NCBI GenBank assembly: GCA_007449985.2 | Contig: VIIQ02000030.1 | Location: forward strand, 178,525-242,524 | Length of the DNA stretch: 64,000 nucleotides | Direction of reading: 5' to 3' | DNA from: Desmodesmus armatus | Lineage: Eukaryota; Chlorophyta; Chlorophyceae; Sphaeropleales; Scenedesmaceae | Shown here: piece after piece, positions 36,478 through 48,020 of the stretch | Layout: the number at the start of each line of letters is the position of its first letter | How positions within the stretch are numbered: position 1 is the first letter of the stretch | The notes under the pieces: model-generated | Databases searched by the model: none | Seen by the model: only the letters and a program-made list of their open reading frames with translations | Told to the model about the DNA's origin: nothing | Program-made: the position numbers and the translations under genes

Positions 36478-37113
36478 CCTGCTGGCTTCAGGTGACTGTG
36501 CAGGAGGCAGCCAGGACCAAGGGACAAATAAAACAGTGTCAGTGGGGCAGGCACATGTATGACCAAGCTGGTACACACTTGCACTACGTATAAAAATGCA
36601 CGTATCTGCACTGAGGTAGGGTACTATGTGCACGGCTTGAAAGGGCAGCAACACAGGCACAGACAGTTCTTGTCCTGCTGCTGTGTGCTGGCCTGGAGCC
36701 GTGGTGTTGCTGTGCGGAAACCAACACACCCACCGTATACGTGTTGCAGACGCCTTTGGCCACAATCAAGGAGGGTCTCTTCTCCACTCCACGGACCTTT
36801 GGAGCAGATGATCTGATGAGTCAGACTTGCTTGCCTTAGCAGACAGCCAACCCACTACACAAAGGGGACCCTCCCACGCCTTGGAATGCAGTCCTTTCAA
36901 TCGAGCAATCTAAACCGCAGCTGTGGGTTGCTCAGCATGTGTTCATGGCTCGACCAGACATAACACTGCCATGAACATGGTGCTGGCCATGCTGCCTTGG
37001 CCTCCTGCTCCATGCCTAGCCGACACACTCACCTTCATTCTCCATTTGTCTCTGTCAAACACCTGTATCGCATATACAGGTGCACAGCTCACAGAGCGCT
37101 TTTTCTCCGACAG
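36478..37113. promoter_or_regulatory. Shared divergent promoter, PARP-finger A / DEAD helicase
   Basis: These 636 bases between start codons on opposite strands must carry both promoters. The part 36600-36830 is also present upstream of copy B (30030-30270), so copy B may have kept a promoter. No specific binding motif identified. Confidence 0.5.
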
Positions 37114-40100
37114 ATGGCGCTCGCCCACAGGGGCCTGGCTTCAGGCCTTACGTGCAGGGTAGTCGCCGGTTCCAGGCGTCCTGCCTTGGTCCGTGTGCCA
37201 GGGAGGCCCGGCGTCTCTGCTGCTGTCAACAGCCATGGCCAGAAGTCTCTGGAGCTGCGCGCAGCCGCTGTAAGTATGGTTTTTCACTCAAATATTTCTG
37301 TACTGATGATCCTGTGCGCTCTGGGGGCCACCAGCGTGGCAGCAGTGTGGTGTGTGGTGTCAAGCTGAAATCAGCCACAAGCCATGCAGCGTGTGGCGCG
37401 CCTGTCAAGATTGTTCCAATAATGAATTGTAATGCATGCGGATGTTTCGGGGCTGTTGCGTGGCCGCACTGCAACCAGCACACCCCACCCAACAGCAGCA
37501 GCCACAGCAGCGCTGGTCCTGACCCCAATTTCTGCTTGCATGTGGGCCCTGCCGCTCTCAGCCCGCGCAGGTGGAGGCCAGCTTCAGCACTCTTCTCGAT
37601 GACGAGGATGAGTTTGAGTACGAGGAGGGAGATGAGGCAGAATTGATTGAGGATGACATTGATGAGACGCTGCTGGTGGACAACCTGGGCCTCAGTGAGG
37701 AGGTATGTGGATGGAATGGTCTACGCCCTGCCTGTTCGCAGGCAACTAGGTGTATCTTCTCTGACATAAGTCTTGTTGAGCGCTGACAGAAGCCGGTCAG
37801 CCAAGGGTGAGAGTATTGTTGGCATGGCATCATTTGCTGCTGCTGCTGCTGCTGCTGTTCCTGTGTCGGTGTCCAGGTGGTGCGTGCCCTGAAGCGCCGT
37901 GGCATTCAGTCCCTGTTCCCCATCCAGACCATGGTCCTGCGGCCAGCCATGGAGGGCAGGGACCTCACAGCCCGCGCCAAGACAGGCAGCGGCAAGACAC
38001 TCGCCTTTGCCCTGCCTGTGGTTGAGAGCCTGCTGGCTGAGGACCAGGACAGGAAGGCACGCAAGGCACCCGGCAGGACACCCAGGTGCGGCAGGGGCAG
38101 CAGCAGTAGCTAGGTGGGGGCCGGCTCGCTGGCTTGCTGTCACTGGTATCGAGTACAGCAGTGGAGCTGCAGCAGGAGGGCGGTGGCTGAGAGTGGGTCT
38201 GGGCTGTCTGTCCTTTGTATGTGTCTTCCTAATCAGCATGACGTCTCATGGTGGTAATGTGCCTCGTTTGCTGACATCTGGTGTTTGTGTGGTCTGCTGC
38301 GATGCTGGTGCCTGATTCTGCAGGTGCTTGATCCTGGCTCCCACGCGTGAGCTGGCAAAGCAGGTTGCAGCAGAGTTTGAGTCCATCTGCCCCTCCCTGA
38401 CAGTTGTCAGCTTCTATGGAGGCACCAGCATCAACGCACAGGTAAGCAACACACAGCAAAGGGCCCCTAGCAGGGCAGCAGGCACAGCAGCTGACATGCT
38501 AGGCGGGCCTCGCCATAGCAACTGGTGTGCATGGCTGTGCCCTCATGCTACGCCGCATGTGCTGCACTTGCTGTGTCGCGCGTGCTGTGCATGCAATGTT
38601 ACTCGTGCTGTTTCCTCACCTGGCATGCCCACATATTGGTGCTTCGCGTATTGCTCACACCCCTGCGCTTCATGTGTCCCCATTGGCATGCAGATGGATG
38701 CGCTGCGCCGTGGTGTTGACGTGGTGGTGGGCACTCCTGGTCGCGTGATGGACCTGCTGGAGCGCAGGCGCCTGGTGGGCGACAAGGTCCGCTTTGTGGT
38801 GCTGGATGAGGCAGACCAGATGCTGGACATGGGCTTCCAGGAGGACATGGAGGTCATCCTGCAGCAGGTAAGGGAGGGGCAGCAGGGATGTGGGCGCAGT
38901 GCGCCGCACAAGCGACTGATCAATCACACTGGCAGGGGCTGTTACCAATGCAGCGGTTTATTTGCGGCCAAAACTGCATGGTTGTTGTTCGTGGACAGCA
39001 GTGAAGCATTGTGATATGCATGTGACACAGGCGCCGCGCACGTTTTCGCTGTCTTGAGCATGGCGCCGTCGGTGCTGACTGTGGCATGGATGTTTCTCAC
39101 ACCCGGTGTGTGCTGCTGGTTTGGGTGCTGTGTCTCTGCGCAGATGCCTGCTGAGCGTCAGACCATGCTGTTCAGCGCCACCCTGCCCCACTGGGTGCAG
39201 AAGGTTGCCAGCCGCTACCAGAAGGAACCCCAGACAGTTGACCTGGTGGGAGAGGACCAGACTGGAAAGCTGAATGAGGACGTCACACTCAATGTCATCC
39301 AGGTGCGGTCACACACTGGGTATCCAAGCATGTACATCTGTGCTGGTGGCGCAAAGTTGATGTGCAGGGGGTTGCTGCCCTGAGCGTGCTGACTCCTATG
39401 CGCCGTGGTGTGCTGACGTTGGTGTGCTGTACTGTCGTGTCGTGTTGGTGCCACAGGTGAACTTCTCAGAGAAGAAGCAGGCGCTGCTGGATCTGCTGAG
39501 TGTGTACGCAGCAGGCGGCAAGGCGATTGTGTTCACACGCACCAAGATGGGTGCAGATGAGGTGGCAGCAGCAATCAGCCAGCAGCAGGTGTGCGAGGCG
39601 CTGCATGGCGACATCCCACAGAATCAGCGCGAGAAGACCCTCGGCAGGTTTAGGGCAGGTAAGCGCACGCGGCTGATTTAGTGGTATGCACGCACTACTG
39701 CTTCTGCCGCTGTTGTATTCTAAGCATTTCGGGCTTGCGAATCCTTGCGTTGTGGCCAGTGGGGAGCTGAAAGGTGGCGCAGCAGCAGCACGGCATGCAC
39801 CGGCCCTAGTCACTTTCCCGCCAAAACCGGTTCGTGCTTGTCCTGCAGGTGACGTGACTGTGCTGATTGCAACGGACGTTGCTGCGCGTGGCCTGGACAT
39901 CCCCAGTGTGGACCTGGTGGTCCATTATGACATGCCCCAGGACAGCGAGTCATTCCTGCATCGCAGTGGACGCACAGGCCGTGCTGGTAACAAGGGGCGG
40001 GCCATCGTGATGTACAGCCCCTCTGAGAGCAGGTCCCTCGGCCAGATCCTGCAGCAGGTGGGTTGGGGTGTACAACACTTTTTGCAGCGCTCAGTGCTTC

Positions 40101-41601
40101 CTGTTTGACCATGGTTATGTTTTGTTGACTTTCCCTGCTGTCACAGCACAACATGCTTTGGGATGGTGCTGAGTCGCACACGACAATATAGCTGTCACGT
40201 AGCTTGCTTGCGTGAGTTTGTTTGTGTTGCAGCTGTTTTGTCAAGCAGTGACTGGTGTGTGCATGGCTGCTTTGTTATGCTGAACAGGTGAAGCTGCAGG
40301 GCGGCGAGGTGATTGGTGCCCCCACACCCGCTGATGTCATGGCCTCTGCCAGCCGCACCGTGCTCACCAAGCTGGACCGCGTGGAGGGAGAGGTCATCGA
40401 CTTCTTCATGCCTGCTGCCTCCCGCCTCATCGCGGGCCCTCACCCAGAGCGTGTGCTGGCAGCAGCACTGGCAGCCATGTCTGGATTCAGGTATGTGGCT
40501 GAGCTACCGTAAGTGCAGGCGCGCATGCACAACATCCTCCATCACCAGCCACTAAGGCTCAGCAGCACATGCCCAATTGCCCTGATTCACCACACATGCT
40601 GCTGACCACCACCAGATGCATGTTCACCAGCAGGGGTCAAGGGCACACCGCTCAGTCACATGCAACGTCTATACTGAACGTTCTGTTGTGTCGTGCTATT
40701 GTTGTGCTGCGCAGGAGTGTTGCTCAGGAGCGCAGCTTGTTGACAGGAGAGCTGGGCATGGTGACGGTGCAGCTGCTGGCTCCAGGGGGCCGCCTGGACG
40801 GCTTCAACAGTGCAGCACGCACGATCGAGCAGGTGAGGAGCACAGCTGGGCAAATTCAGTAGTTGCAATGGTGATTTCACTTTCTAGCAGTGAGAAGATG
40901 CAGACTAGTCTTTTTTGAAAACAAGGGTTTTTTTGAAAACAAACAAGGGACAGTTTTTCTGCGTTGTTAGTGAGCACTGAGCTGCCAAACTGTGCATCGC
41001 TGGCAACAAGTGTCTTACAAGTGTGTGTCCCCTGCCGTGCGTCACTTCTGCGCTGCAGCTCCTGGGACAACCATGCAACCAGATCGGCAAGCTGCGCATC
41101 CTCACTGGCGCTGCCGGCGAGGGTGTTGCTGTCGACCTGCCCAGCCGTGTTGCAAACGCAGTCCTAGCAGCAACGGAGCAAGCAGCAGCAATGGGCATCA
41201 CCATCAGCAAACCCAACGCTTTGCCGCTGGATGCGCGCGAACTCATGAATGGTGGCAGGAGGGGTCCACCACAGCGCGGTGGTGGCCGGGGCGGCGGCAG
41301 CTTCCGTGGCCGCGGAGGCGGCGACTGGGGCAACAGGGGCGGCTGGGAGGACAGGCGCAGCGGCGGCAGGGGCGGCGGCGGCGGCGGGTACAGGCGGGAC
41401 GACTGGAATGGCGGCGGCGGCGGCCGGCGGGACGACTGGGGCAGCAGTAATGGCGGCGGCAGGGGTGGCCGCGGCGGCGGCAGCGGCAGCTGGAGTGATG
41501 GGGGTGGCGGTGGCGGCAGGGGCAGCTTTGGCCGTGGTGGCCGCGGTGGGGGCGGCGGCAGGGGCGGAGGTGGCGGCGGCGGCAGCAGGGGCATCTGGTA
41601 A
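37114..41601 (+). CDS. RH3: Chloroplast RH3-like DEAD-box RNA helicase with GUCT domain and RGG tail
   Basis: Eleven exons join in phase: 37114-37269, 37571-37702, 37877-38085, 38324-38441, 38694-38867, 39144-39302, 39457-39658, 39849-40057, 40288-40490, 40715-40832 and 41059-41601, giving 740 residues. Residues 1-52 are rich in Arg, Ala, Val and Ser with almost no acid, as in a plastid transit peptide. An acidic stretch ([18 protein letters not shown]) follows. Helicase motifs: Q motif (GIQSLFPIQ), I AKTGSGKT, Ia APTRELA, II DEAD (about 243-246), [26 protein letters not shown] and [17 protein letters not shown] domain lies near 505-590 ([20 protein letters not shown]), and the last 130 residues are Gly/Arg-rich RNA-binding repeats. 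GUCT plus RGG with a transit peptide matches plant RH3, which acts in chloroplast group II intron splicing and ribosome assembly. DDX21-like nucleolar helicases share GUCT and are the alternative. Confidence 0.92.
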
Positions 41602-42773
41602 GCAGTGCTGACGCCTCACAGCAGGTGCTGTGTGCTGTTAGCCTGCTTCTCTTGTCCTGTTGAGGGTGGATGTCGTTGCTGTTTTGTGTGAGTGTGTTGG
41701 TCTGGGGTTGTGAGAGCTACTTGTGGTGAGGTCGGGTGGGAGCTTTTGTTGTGGATGAGAGCTTTACAGTGCCCTAGCACCTACAGCACCACCTTTCTCG
41801 CCACTGCTGCACTTACTGGCGGGGCATACTGGCAGCAGTCCTTACTGGCTTCCTACACACACCTGTGTGCATCTGCTGCCATGTCACCCTGGTCATTTGA
41901 GTGCTTATTGTTGCTGTTGCTGACCGTTTGGAGCTGCTGCATAGCGTGGGTTGGCCCAGACATTGCTTTTGGCATACTCTGCACGTGCAGCTCATGACAG
42001 CGCCCCAGCGCTGAGCCGCTGTTGTCACAGAAACGATATCTGTAGCGCGGCATGACTGCAGGAGTGGTTCAGTGTTTGGCTTGGGTAGGGCGTGGAAGTC
42101 TGGCGCATGTACAGAGCATCCCGGGTTTGGTCTGTCCAGAGCACCTTTGGTGTTGTCAGAGTTTCTTTTGGTGTCTGGCAGAGGCAATGGCAGATGTGTG
42201 GATGCATCTGCCTGAATGAAGCTGAAGCTGTCGCATATCTTGCTGAGGACAATACACAACTTGACGCTACTGGTTTTTTGGTTGACGTACAGTATGTGCC
42301 TTTGGTGGTCGGGTGTGGTAGACACAGCCTCTGGCAAGACTGGGTGACGGAATTGTAACAGAGATATACAATGGCAACTTGGGCTGAAAAGACAGCTGTG
42401 TCCTGGGCCGGCTGGGCTCACAACGCTGGCTGATGCAACATGCTGTTGACTTTTGAAATCGCTCACATGTTTCTGTGCAGCCCCATTGGTTGGTCCCTGG
42501 ATGGTGTGGACACAGCTTTTTACCTAAAACAGATAGTACCAGGGGAATGAAGGCAGCCACAGCAAGGCAGGCACAAGGAACTGGCCAGATGCAGCTGCAA
42601 CCAACAAAAGCCAGCAAGAATGTTTCAGGTCGACACAGGTGCTGATCACGGTCAATTCCAAGGTATGTGCCGACATGAATGCGACCATTCTGGCTGCGGT
42701 CTGTCAGCTGACACACAGCTTCCTGCAGGTTTGACTGCCACCGCTACAGCTTCTTCGTCAGCAAGTATGAGTC
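41602..42773. other. Helicase 3' UTR and P5CR promoter region
   Basis: No gene is supportable here. TGTAA at 42354-42358 is a candidate poly(A) signal for the helicase, about 750 bases after its stop, which is a usual 3' UTR length for these algae. The rest, 42360-42773, would hold the P5CR promoter and leader. Confidence 0.5.
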
Positions 42774-45394
42774 ATGGCTGCTCTCCCTGGAAACAACGTC
42801 TTGTGCACCCTGATGCTCTGCCACGCCCGCCGTATGTTTGGCAGGCAGTTGTACACGATCAACTGCAACAAGTTCAGGTTCTCCGCAAGTTGTGCCCAGC
42901 AGCTGCCTCCCTTCTGCTTAAACGACACACGGAAGCGTGCATCTCCAAAGGCGTTCGCTGAAGACGGCAACATGTCCTTGAACAAGCGTATCGGCTTCAT
43001 GGGAGCAGGACAGATGGCAGAGGCCCTTGCCAGGGGCCTCATTGACAAAGGCGTGGTGCAGGCCTCTCAGATCTGCTGCAGTGACCCTACTGCTGCACGT
43101 AAGGAGCTGTTCAGGTCACTGGGGGCGACTCCCTACGACACCAACCTGGAGGTCAGTGGTGCTGCCAGTCAGGCGTCACTGCTGCCAGCTGGACCGCGCT
43201 ATACTGCACAGTGTTCATGTGTGCAGACAGCAAAGGTCAGAACCTCCTCATCAAAGCCTAGTCGCTCAAGGTTGTCCTGTTTGCTTGCTGCAGGTTGCCC
43301 AGAACAGCGATGTGCTGTTTGTGTCAGTGAAGCCCCAGTATGTGCAGCAGGTGCTGACAGATGCCCGGCCCGGCATGACAGATACCACACTCATCATCAG
43401 CATAGCAGCAGGAATCACAGGTATGCTGATCTTGCAGCTGATGTAAGCAGAGCGTGCACAGCCTACAGCATCAGCCAAGCTCTGACCTTGGCAGCTGGGC
43501 CAGGGCTGATCTTGCAGTTTATGTAAGCAGATCGTGCACAGCCTACAGCATAACCCAAGCTTCGACCCTGGCCCAGCTGCAACAAACGTTGCGTAAACTG
43601 TATACAGCAAGTACAGCAGCAAGGCAACTGGCACGGCAACTAAACAGCAGCTGGGTGGTGCAGAGTGTTGAAGTGCGATTGTTGTATCTGTGTTTGTTGT
43701 CCGACTGAGTGCATCACAGCAGGCCTGGAGCAGCATGTTGAATGACTAGGAGCCAGCTATGCTTGCTAGCGCTCTTGTTAGTGCTGAAGTTCACGTGTTT
43801 GTTGGTGTGTGTTGCTGCTGCAGTTGCCCAGCTGCTGGAGGCAGCAGGTCCTGCTGCCCGTGTGTGCAGGGTGATGCCCAACACCCCCTGCCTGGTGGGG
43901 GAGACTGCAGCCGCTATGTGCTTGGGAGGCAAGGTGAGGCACGGCTCACTCTGCATAGGCTTGTTCGGCTGTTGCTGCCGCAAATGTTGGTATCAGCACA
44001 ATCATTTTCATGCATACATTGCCTACCCAGTTTGGGGCATATGGTTGACGCGCCAGCACCTGCCTTTGCTCCAGGTCTTCATCACATTCTTTGGCCATTG
44101 TGCATACCTGCACAATGGCCAATGCATGTAGAGCAAGTGCAGCTGCTGGCATCTCACACTGGCATCTCACACTGGCTTTCTGCCTCAAGCCAGTTCGTTT
44201 GTCACTCTTTCTGTGTAGTCTGCAGTACACTCCCTCCCTGCCCAACCCATTTTGTGTCCCTGTCTTGGTCCCTGTCTTGCTGCCTGCATGATGTGTCCGC
44301 CCCTCGCCCATGATGACCTCCACCAGGCCACCCATGATGATGGTGAGGTGGTGGTGTCCCTGTTCAGTGCTGTGGGCAAGATCTACCAGCTGGATGAGAA
44401 GCTGCTGTCAGCAGTGACAGGACTCAGCGGCAGCGGGCCAGCCTACGTGTACCTCATGATTGAGGCGCTGGCAGATGGCGGCGTGCGGGCAGGTGAGCTA
44501 GGGCAGTGTATGTGTGTTGAGTTGGAGTCTGCATACAGAGCTGCTGTTGGTGCAGGCTGCCCTGCTCCAGTAAGGGCGGCGGCTGTTGTTCTATCGCGGA
44601 TACTACTGTCTTGTGCTTGACAGTTTGCAGGTGGTGTGTTCAATCGTTCATGAGGCCAAGCAAGATGGTAGGCGACAGCCACCTGACAGACCACTTGGCA
44701 CAAAGTCATTCCGCATAGGTCTGCTGATCAAGCTTCTCTGCTGGGTTTGCTGCTTTGTTGTCACTGCTGCAGGTCTGCCGCGTGATGTAGCTATGGGGCT
44801 TGCTGCTCAGACAGTGCTGGGCAGCGCAAAGATGGTGCTGGAAACCGGCAGGTAAATTGGGGGGGAGGTTGTTACAAGTGGATACTTTCACCGCTGAGCG
44901 GTACTCTCCACACGGGATGAAATGGATAACTTCCTGCTGCAGCTGCTGTACCGGTACCTTGTGGCGCTGTGATCAGGGTGACTTGCTGTGTCAGCGGCTC
45001 AACACCAAGCAGCAGGGTTTTGCAGCGGATTGGTGTATTGTAGAACAATGCTGCAGAGCACAGTGGCTGCAGGTTGTCAGTGCAAGGCGCAAGCACCGTA
45101 CTTACACCCCTGTCGTTATTCGATTTAAGTGGCCACCACCAGCCAGGCCATTGGCATTTGCGTCAGAGCATGCCTAATGACCCTCCTGGAACGTGTACTG
45201 ATGATGTCACCTGTGCTGTGCTGTGCTGTGCTGTGCTGTGCAGGCACCCTGGGGCCCTGAAGGACATGGTGACCAGTCCAGGTGGCACCACCATTGCAGG
45301 TGTGCATGAGCTGGAGAAGGGAGGACTTAGGGCAGCATGCATGAACGCAGTCGTGGCAGCAGCCAACCGTGCAAATGAGCTGTCAAAGCAGTGA
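42774..45394 (+). CDS. P5CR: Pyrroline-5-carboxylate reductase
   Basis: Six exons join in phase: 42774-43151, 43294-43420, 43824-43933, 44327-44492, 44773-44851 and 45244-45394, giving 336 residues. Residues 1-66 form a basic, Cys-containing extension, absent from bacterial ProC, that probably targets an organelle. The NAD(P)-binding start is [20 protein letters not shown] (71-90). Then come [25 protein letters not shown] (the conserved RxMPNTP block) and [20 protein letters not shown]. The C-terminal signature is [20 protein letters not shown]. The enzyme reduces pyrroline-5-carboxylate to proline with NAD(P)H, the last step of proline synthesis. The exon order and motifs are intact. Its transcript converges on the coiled-coil gene at 46135. 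Confidence 0.95.
45211..45240. repeat. (CTGTG)6 pentamer repeat at a splice acceptor
   Basis: Six perfect CTGTG units directly abut the CAG acceptor of the last P5CR exon (45244). The array takes the place of the polypyrimidine tract. Length variation here could alter splicing of the exon that carries the P5CR signature, which is inference. Confidence 0.9.
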
Positions 45395-45834
45395 GGGCTG
45401 AGCAGCCGCACAGGCTGTGTGAGGTAGTTGTTGATGCATGCGTTGCCGTAAAGAGCTGTTGCTGTTGTGAAGACAGGGGCCAGTAGTGACGATGCATGCA
45501 GTGCTCGGCATTGACTCATCAAAGCAGAGTTTTCTGTACAGGTTGTGCATATTCGTGTGCGCATCGCCCTGCTTGACTGCCCTTGTGTCAAGTGGCTTGA
45601 GCAACACAGGTCGGACCCCCAGCATGGTTTGCCAGGGCTTGTGCTGGTGAGTAGTTGTTGAGTGAGGTGTTGTTGAGGTGTTGAATAAGTTTGCTGGGCC
45701 AAGCTGCTTGGGTTCTGCTGTCTGCCGGTTCAGTGACTGGTGTTTTGGCAGTATGTTGGTATGGGTACCCTGTTGATTGGAGTTGTGTCTAGTTGTGTTG
45801 TTGCTTGACATCACGGTTGTGCCGTTGTCAAATC

Positions 45835-45845
45835 TGTAAGTTACA
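45835..45845. terminator. Palindromic double poly(A) signal
   Basis: TGTAAGTTACA carries TGTAA, the chlorophycean poly(A) signal, on both strands. It lies about 440 bases after the P5CR stop (plus) and about 290 bases after the coiled-coil gene stop (minus), so it could serve both convergent transcripts. Confidence 0.55.
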
Positions 45846-46134
45846 GGTGCATATCCTTGTGGCATGAGCTGCATGTGTGCGGTTGGCATAAGCTGCTCAG
45901 CACTGCTGTGCCCTGAAGCAAATAAGTCCAGCAGCCAGTTGACCGTCAACTGTTGAACAGAAGCCAGAAGCCATGCAATGCACGATCACACCCGACATCT
46001 TCACTGGTCCTGCACAGAGTACAAAGCTGCTGCAAATCAGCATTGGCGCTTTCAAGAAGAACTACCGCACAGCCCTCAGCTGCGCTACCCAGCTCCCAGT
46101 GGGACGTCCCTCAGGCAGACAGGCCTGAGTCAGG

Positions 46135-48020
46135 CTATGCTTTTTCCAGCGTTGCTGCAGCAGCTGTAGCTGTCTGTGATGCTGCAGCCTGCACCATTGC
46201 CAAAGTCTGCTCCTTAGTGCTGGCTAATGCAGCCTCAACTTGCACAAGGTGCTGCTGGTACTCTTTGGCGTCTGGTGCAAAGCTGTGCTGGCGGGCTGCT
46301 AGCTTGATGAATTGTGCATGTGCCTGGCTCCGGGCGTCCTGAACAGGCAGCACAGCACAACATGCGAACAAAGCAGCTGTGTGAGCAATGTGCGCTGTGA
46401 GTACAGTCACAGCGCACACTGCAGGAAGTTCCTGGAAAAGGGCCTCCTACTAGTAGCAACTGTCTCTTGGTCGGGCACAAACCTTCAATGGCGAAGCCGA
46501 CCCTCAGAGTGTTTTGCTGCCTTTTGAGGAGGCGCCCGGGCTGAGATGAATCAACCACCGACAGGCTGAATGCACCAAGTCAGGCGCAAACTCACCTCTA
46601 CAAGCCTTCCCGCCAAAAACGCGTCGGGCCACCCTTTAGCCTGCAGCTGGGCCACCTCAAGCTGCATCAGCTGCACTGCACGCTGCGCAGCCTCAACCAA
46701 CAGCTTGCGGTCCCCCTCAACCCTGTCAGCACACTGCTCGTGCGCCTGCTGTAGCATTACTGTGTGCTGACTGGCTGTCCCCTGCTGGTGCCACCATGTG
46801 TCATGAGCAGAAGCAGTAGTGCTTGCTGATGCTGCTGCATGAGGAGCAGCAGTGGCTTGTTGAGCTTCGAAGCCAAGGGCTGCTGCGCGGTGCTTGACAG
46901 CAGCCAGCACGTGCTGTGCGTGCTGCTCTAGCTGTGCCTTAAACAGCAGGACAGCCTGGGGGGCTGCAGTGCCAGCAGCTGCAGCTTGGGCTTTGAAGGA
47001 GTCCAAGGTCTTTGAAACAGCGGCCTGCATGCATCAACAGGCAAAAGTCTCTGGCATAAGCGGGCTGCTGCGCATGCACACAAGTACAGGCCTAGCTATA
47101 GGGCCAGATCATCCTAGAACAGCTGTGCAGGCTGCTGCCGAGATTCAGTAGCAGGTGGCCTGCCAGGTGTGTGCTACCGTATGTGACAGCGCACCTTGCA
47201 TGCCTGCTGTGCAGCTGCCACATCAGCACAGTCATCCTCAATCTGCTGCAGCTGAGCCTTGAACCCTCGTAGCACTGCCTCAGCTGCCTGCTGCTGCTGC
47301 TGGTGCCTGGGGTCTCTGTCGCTTGCAGATCGCCTCCTAGCAGCTGCTGCTGCTCTGACCTGCTGTACTGCTGCTGCAGCAATGGTGGAGAGCTCGTCCC
47401 GTAGTTGAGCTCTGATTGATGCTACCTGCTGCTGCTCTTCCTCACCAAGGTGTCCAAGCCTTGCTGATCCATGGTGGCGCAGTAGGGCAGTGTCAAAGGC
47501 CTCAAAGGCTGCATCACAACGGTCCTGCAGACATCAGTGCAACCAGCAGTGATGCTTGACACCTGTCCTATGAAGCTTGACATCTCATCAGTTGCACCAC
47601 CGCAATTGTGCTTTGCTGCAGCTGTGCCCCAGAGGCTTGGCGATCGATCGCGCGTCCCAGAGCTTGCACAACTTGTGTCACGGTGACACCCAGGCCGCGG
47701 CACTACTGCTGACAAGATGTGCAGCTTACCTGATGCTTTTGCATGGCTCGGCTTTCATCTGTGCACACTGTCAGGCTCTCAAGAAAGCCCACTTTGTCAA
47801 AGGCAGACAGTGCCTCGGTCTTTGCAAGCTCCAGGCACCGTTTCAGACTCTGCTGCTGTTCAGCCACCAGGGTTGTTTGGCCCAGCATCTGTGAGAGCCT
47901 GACTATGGGATCTTTGGAGCCTGGGTCTGATGTGTTTGTGGTGTTGCTGCCTCCATGCCAGCTCCTGCCACCAGCAGCAGCATGGGCTGCTGGTTTTGAA
48001 CGTATTAGGCCAATGACCAT
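46135..48020 (-). CDS. Ala/Gln-rich coiled-coil protein of unknown function
   Basis: Four exons, 47730-48020, 47195-47524, 46596-47024 and 46135-46338, all join in phase 0 and give 417 residues. After a Ser/Asn/Gly-rich stretch, most of the protein from about 45 on is long helix: VRLSQMLGQTTLVAEQQQSL, RHHGSARLGHLGEEEQQQVA, QQAAEAVLRGFKAQLQQIED, LFKAQLEQHAQHVLAAVKHR and EVAQLQAKGWPDAFLAGRLV. Gln, Ala and spaced Leu suggest an extended coiled coil. No signal peptide, membrane segment or catalytic motif is visible. Clean phases and GT-AG sites make a real gene likely. Roles such as cytoskeletal, basal-body or scaffold protein are possible but unsupported. Confidence 0.75.

Larger units (their letters stand above)
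31430..36830. repeat. Tandem duplication, unit A
   Basis: The longer partner of unit B at 27000-30270, in direct orientation and separated from it by the NUMT. Exon order is identical. Differences include a 2-base deletion in the last exon, an about 30-base tandem duplication at the start of the WGVDDLDLVF exon (32705-32760), and the presence of the PARP-finger exons. Confidence 0.8.

Noticed and set aside
41164..41619. Ala/Pro-rich frames on both strands over the helicase C-terminus
   Set aside because: Shadows of the Gly/Arg-rich RGG tail of the helicase, produced by GGC repeats.
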